Of a stretch of DNA of 10,185 nucleotides, positions 1 through 5,764 are shown piece after piece. Both the position numbers and the translations under genes were made by a program. Each line of letters opens with the position of its first letter. Within the stretch, counting starts at the first letter, position 1. The notes below the pieces were generated by a model. It searched no databases and had not been told where the DNA came from. It saw only the letters and a list, made by a program, of their open reading frames with translations. This DNA is from Ignavibacteriota bacterium (GTDB lineage Bacteria; Bacteroidota; Kapaibacteriia; Palsa-1295). The stretch is from positions 1,927 through 12,111 of the forward strand of contig PLXB01000121.1 of assembly GCA_003151215.1 (NCBI GenBank), in the 5' to 3' direction.

Positions 1-1
1 T

Positions 2-1354
2 AATATTGATATTCCTGCCGCAACTCGGGCAGGTATCATTGTCATGAATACTCCGGATGGGAATACGATCTCTGCTGCCGAGCATACTATGGCATTGATG
101 CTTGCAATGGCAAGAAATATTCCTCAGGCAAATGCGAGCCTCCTGGCGAAGCAATGGGAGCGAAGTAAATTTACCGGAATAGAATTGCTCGGCAAAACGC
201 TCGGCATTCTCGGGCTTGGCAGGATCGGTTCGGAAGTTGCCGCTCGTGCAAAAAGTTTTGGTATGAAGCTCGTCGCTTACGATCCTTATGCCCGCCCTGA
301 ACATGCACACGAGCTGGGTGTTGAACTATGTGATCTCAAAACCTTGCTCGGACGCTCAGATATTATCACCGTTCACGTTCCGATCACGAAAGAAACAAAT
401 CATGTGATCGGTGCAGAAGAGCTTAAACTGACAAAGAAGGGTGTCAGATTACTCAATGTCGCTCGTGGTGGCATCTATGAAGAAACTGCTGTTGCGGAAG
501 CATTACAATCCGGTCAGGTTGCAGGAGCGGCCTTCGATGTCTTCTCTAAAGAACCACCGACTGATAATCCTCTGCTTGCTCTGCCGAATTTCATTGCTAC
601 TCCCCATCTTGGTGCCAGTACGGAAGAAGCGCAGATCAATGTTGCCATTGTCGTTGCCAAACAAATCGTTGAAGCCCTTCGAGGAAAAAGGATCAATAAC
701 GCAGTAAATGTCCCGGCAGTCGATGCAGAGCAATGGGAGCATCTGCGTCCTTATTATGAGCTCTGCGGAAAGCTTGCAGCATTCCTTTCACAAGGCTTAC
801 AAGGGAAGATCGATAGCATTCACATCACGTATTCAGGCGAAGTCACCAAGCAAAAGACCCAAGCTCTTACATTAGCTATTCTTAAGAATTTCCTTGCACA
901 ATTTATTCAGGAGCATGTCAATGATGTTAATGCTCCGGTTCTTGCAAAAGAAAGAGGCATCCAGGTTACTGAATCCACGACCGATCATTTCGGAAGTTAT
1001 ACAAATAGCATTCACGTTGAGATCACCAGCGGGGCATCGGCACATTCGGTTCGCGGCACATTACTTGCCGATGGTACAGCCCGTATCGTCGAGATCGATA
1101 AATACCGCGTTGATATTTCAGCCGAAGGTTCGCTGCTTGTTTTCTTTAATCCGGACGTTCCCGGAATTCTCGGCAAGGTCAGCACGATCCTCGGAAATGC
1201 CGGAGTCAATATTGCAGGACTAGCAAATGGCAGGTTAAAGGTCGGCGCAGATGCAGTAACGATCATCAATGTAGATACTGAAGTGCCCATTTCCGTTATA
1301 AAAGAGATCTCGGCACTTCAAGGATTGAAAGATGTACGGCTCGTGAAACTTTAG
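2..1354 (+). CDS. serA: D-3-phosphoglycerate dehydrogenase, 5' end outside the window
   Basis: This cytosolic enzyme oxidises 3-phosphoglycerate to 3-phosphohydroxypyruvate with NAD, the first step of serine biosynthesis. The frame is open from base 2 and starts with NIDIPAATRAG, typical of the family, so the ATG at 44 is internal. The visible 450 residues lack roughly the first 75 of a long-form enzyme of about 525. Counting from base 2, the Rossmann GLGRIG is at 71-76 with the NAD-binding Asp94 (VAYDPY). Catalytic Arg155 (ARGG), Glu184 (SKEPP) and His202 (TPHLGAST) are all present. An intervening ASB-type domain (about 230-375, with NAPVLAKERG) is followed by a C-terminal ACT domain (about 376-450, NPDVPGILGKV), which in this family is associated with serine feedback control. 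It is the only + strand gene and converges on the next gene with a 4-base overlap. The assignment is secure. Confidence 0.97.
   Translation, partial: NIDIPAATRAGIIVMNTPDGNTISAAEHTMALMLAMARNIPQANASLLAKQWERSKFTGIELLGKTLGILGLGRIGSEVAARAKSFGMKLVAYDPYARPEHAHELGVELCDLKTLLGRSDIITVHVPITKETNHVIGAEELKLTKKGVRLLNVARGGIYEETAVAEALQSGQVAGAAFDVFSKEPPTDNPLLALPNFIATPHLGASTEEAQINVAIVVAKQIVEALRGKRINNAVNVPAVDAEQWEHLRPYYELCGKLAAFLSQGLQGKIDSIHITYSGEVTKQKTQALTLAILKNFLAQFIQEHVNDVNAPVLAKERGIQVTESTTDHFGSYTNSIHVEITSGASAHSVRGTLLADGTARIVEIDKYRVDISAEGSLLVFFNPDVPGILGKVSTILGNAGVNIAGLANGRLKVGADAVTIINVDTEVPISVIKEISALQGLKDVRLVKL
1351..1354. other. Convergent stop-codon overlap
   Basis: The TAG stop of serA (1352-1354, +) and the TAA stop of the convergent barrel gene (1351-1353, -) share bases. 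There is no intergenic space and no visible hairpin with a T-run at the junction, so the two transcripts must overlap at their 3' ends. Confidence 0.9.
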
Positions 1355-1887
1355 GGGTAAAATCTTACTCCGACGGCAAGATCAAATCCGACGCCGAACG
1401 TAGGGACAATCCCTAACAAGGGACCTGCTTCGAGAAAAAATTCGAGCGGAGTTCGTTTCGGAACCACCGTTATTCCAAAAATTGCCCGCACTCCAATTCC
1501 AACAGAGCTGCTGGCATAAGCACGATAATAAAATGGACGTCCATCGCCCCTATTATAGAACACACCATAATAATCATACCAATAACCAAATCCGACAGCT
1601 CCACCGATGCCACCATAAAGCAGTACAACCCGCGAATTAAAGGAATTAAAATGCCAAAGATAATCGAGATCGATTCTCGGCACTCCGAAATACGATTCAC
1701 CGATATCAGCAACAAGCGCATTTGTAGGGGTTACCCAATACTTTATAGTGCCTCCGAGCGGATCTCCGAGAATCAGACCGAATCCGAAATCTCCCGAAGG
1801 TCGCTGAGCAAAAAGCATAGAGGGAATGCAATTTAATGCGAAGATCAGATAGAAACAAGATACAAACCGAATGATGGTTATTTTCAT
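1351..1887 (-). CDS. Predicted outer-membrane beta-barrel protein, BAPKO_0422-like
   Basis: The protein has 178 residues from the ATG at 1887. Residues 1-27 look like a Sec signal peptide: a basic start (MKITIIR), a hydrophobic core, and a likely signal peptidase I site after SMLFA, before Gln28. The mature part is rich in Gly and aromatic residues in alternating strand-like stretches (FGFGLILGDPLG, KYWVTPTNALVADIG, IDLDYLWHF, VLLYGGIGGAVGFG, LEFFLEAGPLLGIVP, DLAVGVRFY). These suggest a barrel of about eight strands ending in an aromatic-rich strand. The blocks FGxGxILGDPLG, KYW, DYLWH, LYGGIGG, PLEFFLEAGP and GFDLAVGVRFY resemble the BAPKO_0422/DUF3996 family as recalled, an assignment not verified by search. 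The frame extends upstream to a TTG at 1941, but that would bury the signal peptide. There is no clear ribosome site. It lies 84 bases after ubiD and may have its own promoter, although none could be identified. Its substrate or partner is unknown. Confidence 0.8.
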   Translation of the reverse strand: MKITIIRFVSCFYLIFALNCIPSMLFAQRPSGDFGFGLILGDPLGGTIKYWVTPTNALVADIGESYFGVPRIDLDYLWHFNSFNSRVVLLYGGIGGAVGFGYWYDYYGVFYNRGDGRPFYYRAYASSSVGIGVRAIFGITVVPKRTPLEFFLEAGPLLGIVPTFGVGFDLAVGVRFYP

Positions 1888-1908
1888 ATTGGTTAATAAT
1901 GGGAAATG

Positions 1909-1975
1909 ATGGAATCTGCGGTTGGTAGTACGGGGACACAAGATGGGGACGCCTCAGAACACCAGCAGATTCTAT
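1909..1975. repeat. Imperfect inverted repeat (REP-like?) with internal GGGGAC direct repeat
   Basis: Bases 1912-1919 (GAATCTGC) pair perfectly with 1965-1972, and 1923-1926 (TGGT) pairs with 1961-1964. Two further pairs lie outside, at 1909-1910 with 1974-1975. A 3-base bulge (1920-1922) interrupts the stem. The 34-base loop carries GGGGAC twice, at 1932-1937 and 1945-1950, 13 bases apart. The right arm overlaps the ubiD stop codon (1972-1974). No T-run follows on the - strand, so it is not a standard intrinsic terminator. It could protect the 3' end of the operon mRNA, be a dispersed palindromic element, or be chance. The pairing is seen directly; the role is open. Confidence 0.5.
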
Positions 1976-3867
1976 TTGAATCCGTATTCCTTCCATCGAC
2001 CGGAAACTTTCATAATAATTTCATCGGTCATAATACAAGGATTCGGATAGCCGGTTTTCCATGTTGCATCAATCCCCATAATTCCTTGGTAGATCGGAGC
2101 AACTCCGTTTAGCTCCATTTTCGTGAAGATAACATCGCGCGCGGCATCAAATCGCGTGAAAATCCCCCAGATTATTTCTCGGATATCGGAAAGATTAATA
2201 TCTTCGCTCACGGCAGCAACGATCTTCGTTCCTCGTGGAAGAAATTCTATGTTTTCCGAAGAAATCAGTTTTTCAATGATTTCGCGACCGGTCGTCGAAT
2301 CCGATGGAGAGATTTCATCTTCCAATCTATTGGCTGCGTTCTCCTGTGAAGTGTATATCCCATTGATCTTTACGACCAAGAGAGTATCCTCAACCAGCTT
2401 GTACTCCCTAATACGCATATCTAAATCGGATGGATTCCATGGCGCTCGGCCGGTTCGTGCGACAAATTCATTTTCGACTCTCAAAGGATATTTTCCCCCG
2501 CTGGCAGAAGATTCAAGCTTCGGAGTTGCATCAAGTATCATCTTCGATCCAAGATTCATCGTGTAGCTTGTAAAGTCTAAAGTATCAAGCGGTACATTCG
2601 GTAGAAGAAGAAAATCATAATGGGGATCAAAATGATCTTTGATCGCTCGAATCACTTCAAGAAAATTTCTTGCATTAGTTTGTTCGTTAACGACTACTGC
2701 ACATTTTGTCAAAGAAAGCTGCCCTTCTCCGACAAGAGAAATCGCTGTCTTCATCGCCTCTTTACCATAACGCTGCCTTGTAGAGATCGATAGGAAGTTA
2801 TGGAAGCCTGCTTCATAGAATGCCCAGATATCCCGGACTTCAGGATGCATCAGCCGTGCAAGAGGTCCAAGTATTTTTTGCGTTGCCTCACCAAGCCATT
2901 TATCTTCCATCGGAGGTTTGCCGACAACGGTCGCTGAAAAAATTGCATTTCTGCGGTGAGTAATTGCTTTAATGTGAAAGACGGGGAACATCCCGGCATG
3001 TGAATAATGACCAAAGTGATCGCCGAACGGCCCCTCCAACCTTCGCTCAAGCGCGGGTACGAAACCTTCGAGTACAAATTCTGCTTCAGCAGGAACATCT
3101 ATGCCAATACGTTTTCCACGGCTCATTCTCGTTGCTGCACCTCTTAAGAAACCTGCGAACATTGCTTCATCTAATCCTTCCGGCAGCGGAGCGATCGTCG
3201 CAAGCAACAGAGCCGGGTCACTACCGACCGCGACTGCGACTTCGAGCGATCGATTCATTTGCTCGCTCACAGCATAGTGGAATCCTCCGCCCTTCTGGAT
3301 CTGCCAATGCATACCGGTAGTCATTTCATCAAAGACCTGCATCCTATACATACCGATGTTACGCTTTCCGGTGACCGGGTCATAGGTAAAGACTTGCGGA
3401 AGTGTAATAAATTTTCCGGCATCATCCGGCCAAGTCTTTACTATGGGTAATGACGAGAGTTTCATCTCGGAAAATAGCTCCTGAGATGGCGGATCAACGC
3501 TCGAGGAAGTTCTGGACCCGAATATTCTATATGAAAGAGGCTTCAGAAGATTAAAGAGTTTTCGTGGTTTAGGTGGCATCAGCTCTTCGGCTACATGAAG
3601 AAGTCTTTCGCCAAGCTCATTCGGATCCTCGCCGACGGCAAGTTCAACACGACGATCACTGGCAAGAATATTCATTGCAAGAGGAAAATTTGAGCCGATA
3701 ATATTCTCGAATACGATCGCTTTCCCACCTTCCCGCATCGAACGCACCGCGATCTCAGCCGCTTCCAGATTTGGATCCACGGGTGCAGTGATGTGAAGAA
3801 GCTCTCCCTCTTTATCCAAATACCTGAGAAAATCCTGAAGCGAGTGAAACGTATCGCGTCTTGCCAT
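1972..3867 (-). CDS. ubiD: UbiD-family decarboxylase, probable menaquinone biosynthesis type
   Basis: UbiD enzymes use prenylated FMN to decarboxylate aromatic or alpha,beta-unsaturated acids. Here the likely substrate is a prenylated dihydroxynaphthoate or hydroxyaryl acid in quinone synthesis. Family landmarks run in order: RNIGMYRMQ with Arg175, GMHWQIQKGG (185-194), VAVGSDPA (212-219), VPAEAEFVLEG (258-268), and EGPFGDH with Glu278 and Asp283. Together Arg175, Glu278 and Asp283 match the Arg-Glu-Glu/Asp active-site set. Asp in the last position is what E. coli UbiD has, as recalled. The conserved C-terminal block NAR...LGSKMILDATPK spans 398-450. At 631 residues it is about 130 longer than E. 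coli UbiD, and residues 548-608 look like a second copy of 389-451. Start is ATG; a GAGGA 14 bases upstream is too far away to be a standard ribosome site. It follows ubiX by 4 bases, the gene whose product makes its cofactor. It is the last gene of the tight operon. Confidence 0.93.
   Translation of the reverse strand: MARRDTFHSLQDFLRYLDKEGELLHITAPVDPNLEAAEIAVRSMREGGKAIVFENIIGSNFPLAMNILASDRRVELAVGEDPNELGERLLHVAEELMPPKPRKLFNLLKPLSYRIFGSRTSSSVDPPSQELFSEMKLSSLPIVKTWPDDAGKFITLPQVFTYDPVTGKRNIGMYRMQVFDEMTTGMHWQIQKGGGFHYAVSEQMNRSLEVAVAVGSDPALLLATIAPLPEGLDEAMFAGFLRGAATRMSRGKRIGIDVPAEAEFVLEGFVPALERRLEGPFGDHFGHYSHAGMFPVFHIKAITHRRNAIFSATVVGKPPMEDKWLGEATQKILGPLARLMHPEVRDIWAFYEAGFHNFLSISTRQRYGKEAMKTAISLVGEGQLSLTKCAVVVNEQTNARNFLEVIRAIKDHFDPHYDFLLLPNVPLDTLDFTSYTMNLGSKMILDATPKLESSASGGKYPLRVENEFVARTGRAPWNPSDLDMRIREYKLVEDTLLVVKINGIYTSQENAANRLEDEISPSDSTTGREIIEKLISSENIEFLPRGTKIVAAVSEDINLSDIREIIWGIFTRFDAARDVIFTKMELNGVAPIYQGIMGIDATWKTGYPNPCIMTDEIIMKVSGRWKEYGFK
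2044..2703 (-). repeat. Protein-level internal duplication in the UbiD C-terminus
   Basis: Residues 391-418 and 551-578 align without gaps at an offset of exactly 160. Identities include Val393/553, Glu395/555, Asn398/558, Glu404/564, Ile406/566, Ile409/569, Phe413/573, Asp414/574 and Asp418/578. Both copies later carry an Asp-Ala-Thr motif, at 446-448 and 600-602. The first copy keeps NAR and GSKM. The second keeps IIWGIFTRFDAARD, which reads like the single corresponding segment of E. coli UbiD as recalled. The nucleotide sequences are diverged, so any duplication is old. Confidence 0.55.
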
Positions 3868-3871
3868 CGGA

Positions 3872-4456
3872 TTATTCTAATTCCTCCGTTCTCCAGCCTT
3901 TACCTGCCTTTACACTGCAATGCTGCAAGACCTTATCGACAAATCCTTTTACATATTCTTCCACTGTTTTGGGCATGAAATAGAGAGGGGGTGAGATAGG
4001 CATGATGATAACTCCATCGCGTGAAAGCTTGGCACATTGTTCAAGGGTTATAGTTGATAATGGCGTCTCTCGAACGCATATGATCATCTTGTAGCGCTCC
4101 TTCAAACATACCGCAGCCGTTCGGGTTATAAGCGTATCAGCAATTCCTGAAGCAATTTTGCCGATCGTCGATGTAGTTGCAGGAATGATTACGAAGGCGT
4201 CAAGTTCAGTTGACCCCGAAGCAAGCGGCGACGTGAGATCTGTATCGGCGAATGCGCGTTTATAATAAGGCTTCAGGGCATTTTCCGGGTTTGCAATTTT
4301 CAGCTCATCTTTCATCACTGCTTTACCCCATTTGCTCATGACAAGATATTTATCGTGCGGATAGCGCTTTAGAAAATCAAGAGCATAGACCGTTCCGCTT
4401 GAACCGGTTATTCCAACTGCAATACGAGGCTTGCGAATTTGCTTTGAATCACCCAT
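3872..4456 (-). CDS. ubiX: UbiX-family flavin prenyltransferase
   Basis: The enzyme attaches a dimethylallyl group to FMN, making the prenyl-FMN cofactor required by UbiD-type decarboxylases. The protein has 194 residues, a usual length. The N-terminal FMN-binding loop is VGITGSSGTVYA (14-25), followed by LASGSTELDAFVIIPATTSTIGKIASG. The highly conserved LKERYKMIICVRETPLS block includes the Lys, Arg and Glu that contact phosphate and substrate in this family, and MPISPPLYFMPKTVEEYV follows near the C-terminus. It starts at an ATG one base after the stop of the prenyltransferase gene and ends 4 bases before ubiD, so cofactor maker and cofactor user are adjacent. The family is secure. Naming it after the menaquinone pathway (MqnM-type) rests on context. 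Confidence 0.94.
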   Translation of the reverse strand: MGDSKQIRKPRIAVGITGSSGTVYALDFLKRYPHDKYLVMSKWGKAVMKDELKIANPENALKPYYKRAFADTDLTSPLASGSTELDAFVIIPATTSTIGKIASGIADTLITRTAAVCLKERYKMIICVRETPLSTITLEQCAKLSRDGVIIMPISPPLYFMPKTVEEYVKGFVDKVLQHCSVKAGKGWRTEELE

Positions 4457-4457
4457 A

Positions 4458-5333
4458 TCAAATCATTAATTGTACACCAATCACAACAAAAGTGAAAATG
4501 ACAACGCCGACAATTGCATTGATTCTAAAAAATGCAAGTTCAACATCATCGGCTTTTGCCTGTTCGAGATATAATAGATACCCTGAGACTCCGAGTAATA
4601 TAGCGACAATAATGCTCCCATAAAATGCCGAGAAATATAATCCTGTAAGCAATCCAAAGGCAACGAGATGAAGAACGGCGGAATATTGCAATGCCTTTTT
4701 CTTTCCGAATCGGGAAGGGAAGGAAAATAACCCTTCACGCTTATCGAATTCTTCATCACTTGTCGAATAAATTATATCGAAGCCAGATACCCAAAGCCAG
4801 GTAAAAAGCGTCAGAAATACAACCGGTATAAATCCTGTATCAACTATCGGCCGAGTGGCAAAATATCCGCCGAGCGGTCCGAGTGCAAGGGAAAGTCCGA
4901 CGCCGAAATGTGAAAGTACTGTAAAGCGTTTCAGGAAAGGATAAACACAAAAAACTGCAAGGGGGATTGGTGACAATCCAAGACAAAGCGAATTCAGTTG
5001 AGACGCCGCAAGCAAGTATAGAATTACCCCTGCAAAAAGTACTCCGTAAGCCTGGCTGATATTCATTCGCCCGCTCGGCAGATCGCGAACTGCCGTACGT
5101 GGATTTTTTGCATCGATATGACGATCAACAATACGATTCATAGCAAAGCCGACCGTACGCGCACCTGTTGCCGCCACAAGGATCCAAGCTCCTATGACAC
5201 AAAGCGATGAAGAAGATGGAAGCGATTCGCCATTTTTTGCCATTGCAAGATACCCAAGCGCCATTCCGGCATAGATTACCGGAAGCGAGAAAAGGGTATG
5301 TTCGATCTTCACAAATGAAAAATATTTCTTCAC
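4458..5333 (-). CDS. mqnP: UbiA-family polyprenyltransferase, probable MqnP of menaquinone synthesis
   Basis: This integral membrane enzyme transfers a polyprenyl chain from its diphosphate to an aromatic acid. The protein has 291 residues and mostly hydrophobic helices, with about eight or nine predictable membrane segments. Both Mg-diphosphate motifs are intact: N66-R-I-V-D70-R-H-I-D74 followed by AKNPRT, and D186-I-I-Y189-S-T-S-D193-E-E-F-D197 followed by KREGLFSFP. This DxxYxxxDxxxD form is that of the 4-hydroxybenzoate/MqnP branch. The start is GTG at 5333, sharing its G with the TAG stop of aroQ (TAGTG). The first later Met is residue 24, which would remove part of the first membrane helix, so GTG is preferred. 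A ubiquinone role (4-hydroxybenzoate substrate) cannot be excluded from sequence. The neighbouring ubiX and ubiD homologues and the FCB-like setting favour the futalosine menaquinone route. Confidence 0.88.
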   Translation of the reverse strand: MKKYFSFVKIEHTLFSLPVIYAGMALGYLAMAKNGESLPSSSSLCVIGAWILVAATGARTVGFAMNRIVDRHIDAKNPRTAVRDLPSGRMNISQAYGVLFAGVILYLLAASQLNSLCLGLSPIPLAVFCVYPFLKRFTVLSHFGVGLSLALGPLGGYFATRPIVDTGFIPVVFLTLFTWLWVSGFDIIYSTSDEEFDKREGLFSFPSRFGKKKALQYSAVLHLVAFGLLTGLYFSAFYGSIIVAILLGVSGYLLYLEQAKADDVELAFFRINAIVGVVIFTFVVIGVQLMI

Positions 5334-5761
5334 TATTTCTTTACTAATTTTTCTAAGGCTTCATAATATCCTGCTGTACCTTTACCCATTATCTTCGAAA
5401 CAGCAGGGAGCCCTTCAAGAACAGAATGTTTGCGAAATTCCTCGCGCTTTGTTAGGTCGCTCAGATGAACTTCAACCGTCGGTTTGGCAAAAGCCGCAAT
5501 GGCATCTCTGAGTGCATAGGAATAATGTGTAAACGCTCCCGGATTTAAGATAAGCGCATCTGCCCACTTTCTATTTTCATGAATGAAGTCAATAAGTACT
5601 CCTTCATGATTCGATTGGCAGGTCTTAATCGATACGTTTTGCTTTTCTGCCATTTGGTGTAATTCAGCATTTATTTCATCGAGCGTTTCATAGCCATAAA
5701 TATCAGGCTCACGTTCGCCAAGTAGATTCAGATTCGGTCCGTGAAGTACGAGAATATTCAT
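5333..5761 (-). CDS. aroQ: Type II 3-dehydroquinate dehydratase
   Basis: The enzyme removes water from 3-dehydroquinate to give 3-dehydroshikimate, shikimate step 3. The protein has 142 residues, the usual size of the small dodecameric type II enzyme. It opens with ILVLHGPNLNLLGEREPDIYG, carrying Asn10, the catalytic Arg17 and the catalytic base Tyr22. QSNHEG (49-54) and LNPGAFTHYS (72-81) supply Asn73 and His79. VEVHLSDLTKREEFRKHS (96-113) supplies Glu97, His99 and the substrate-binding Arg residues. No key residue is missing. It starts at an ATG 3 bases after the aroKB stop, and its own stop overlaps the prenyltransferase start by one base. This makes it the hinge between the shikimate and quinone halves of the operon. 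Confidence 0.97.
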   Translation of the reverse strand: MNILVLHGPNLNLLGEREPDIYGYETLDEINAELHQMAEKQNVSIKTCQSNHEGVLIDFIHENRKWADALILNPGAFTHYSYALRDAIAAFAKPTVEVHLSDLTKREEFRKHSVLEGLPAVSKIMGKGTAGYYEALEKLVKK

Positions 5762-5764
5762 TAT

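Noticed and set aside
44..46. ATG at 44 as the start of serA
   Set aside because: The frame is open to base 2 and the residues before it match the family, so the true start is outside the window.
1356..1368. Small GTAA/TTAC hairpin as a two-way terminator between serA and the barrel gene
   Set aside because: Only four weak A/T-rich pairs and no T-run; not above chance.
1828..1830. Lipoprotein cysteine (Cys20) in the barrel protein's signal peptide
   Set aside because: The residues before it, FALN, do not fit a lipobox because Asn is at -1. A signal peptidase I site after SMLFA fits better.
1888..1941. Upstream TTG start for the barrel protein, adding 18 residues
   Set aside because: It would place a basic, non-hydrophobic stretch before a good signal peptide; the ATG at 1887 gives a normal Sec signal.
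2123..2566. 147-codon open frame on the + strand
   Set aside because: It lies wholly inside ubiD on the opposite strand, reads as low-complexity Ser/Ile/Arg sequence with no recognisable domain, and ubiD is unambiguous.
1972..5333. Assignment of the UbiA/UbiX/UbiD genes to ubiquinone synthesis
   Set aside because: Not excluded by sequence, but the linked long UbiD type, lack of Shine-Dalgarno sites and FCB-like character favour menaquinone; ubiquinone is largely confined to Proteobacteria.
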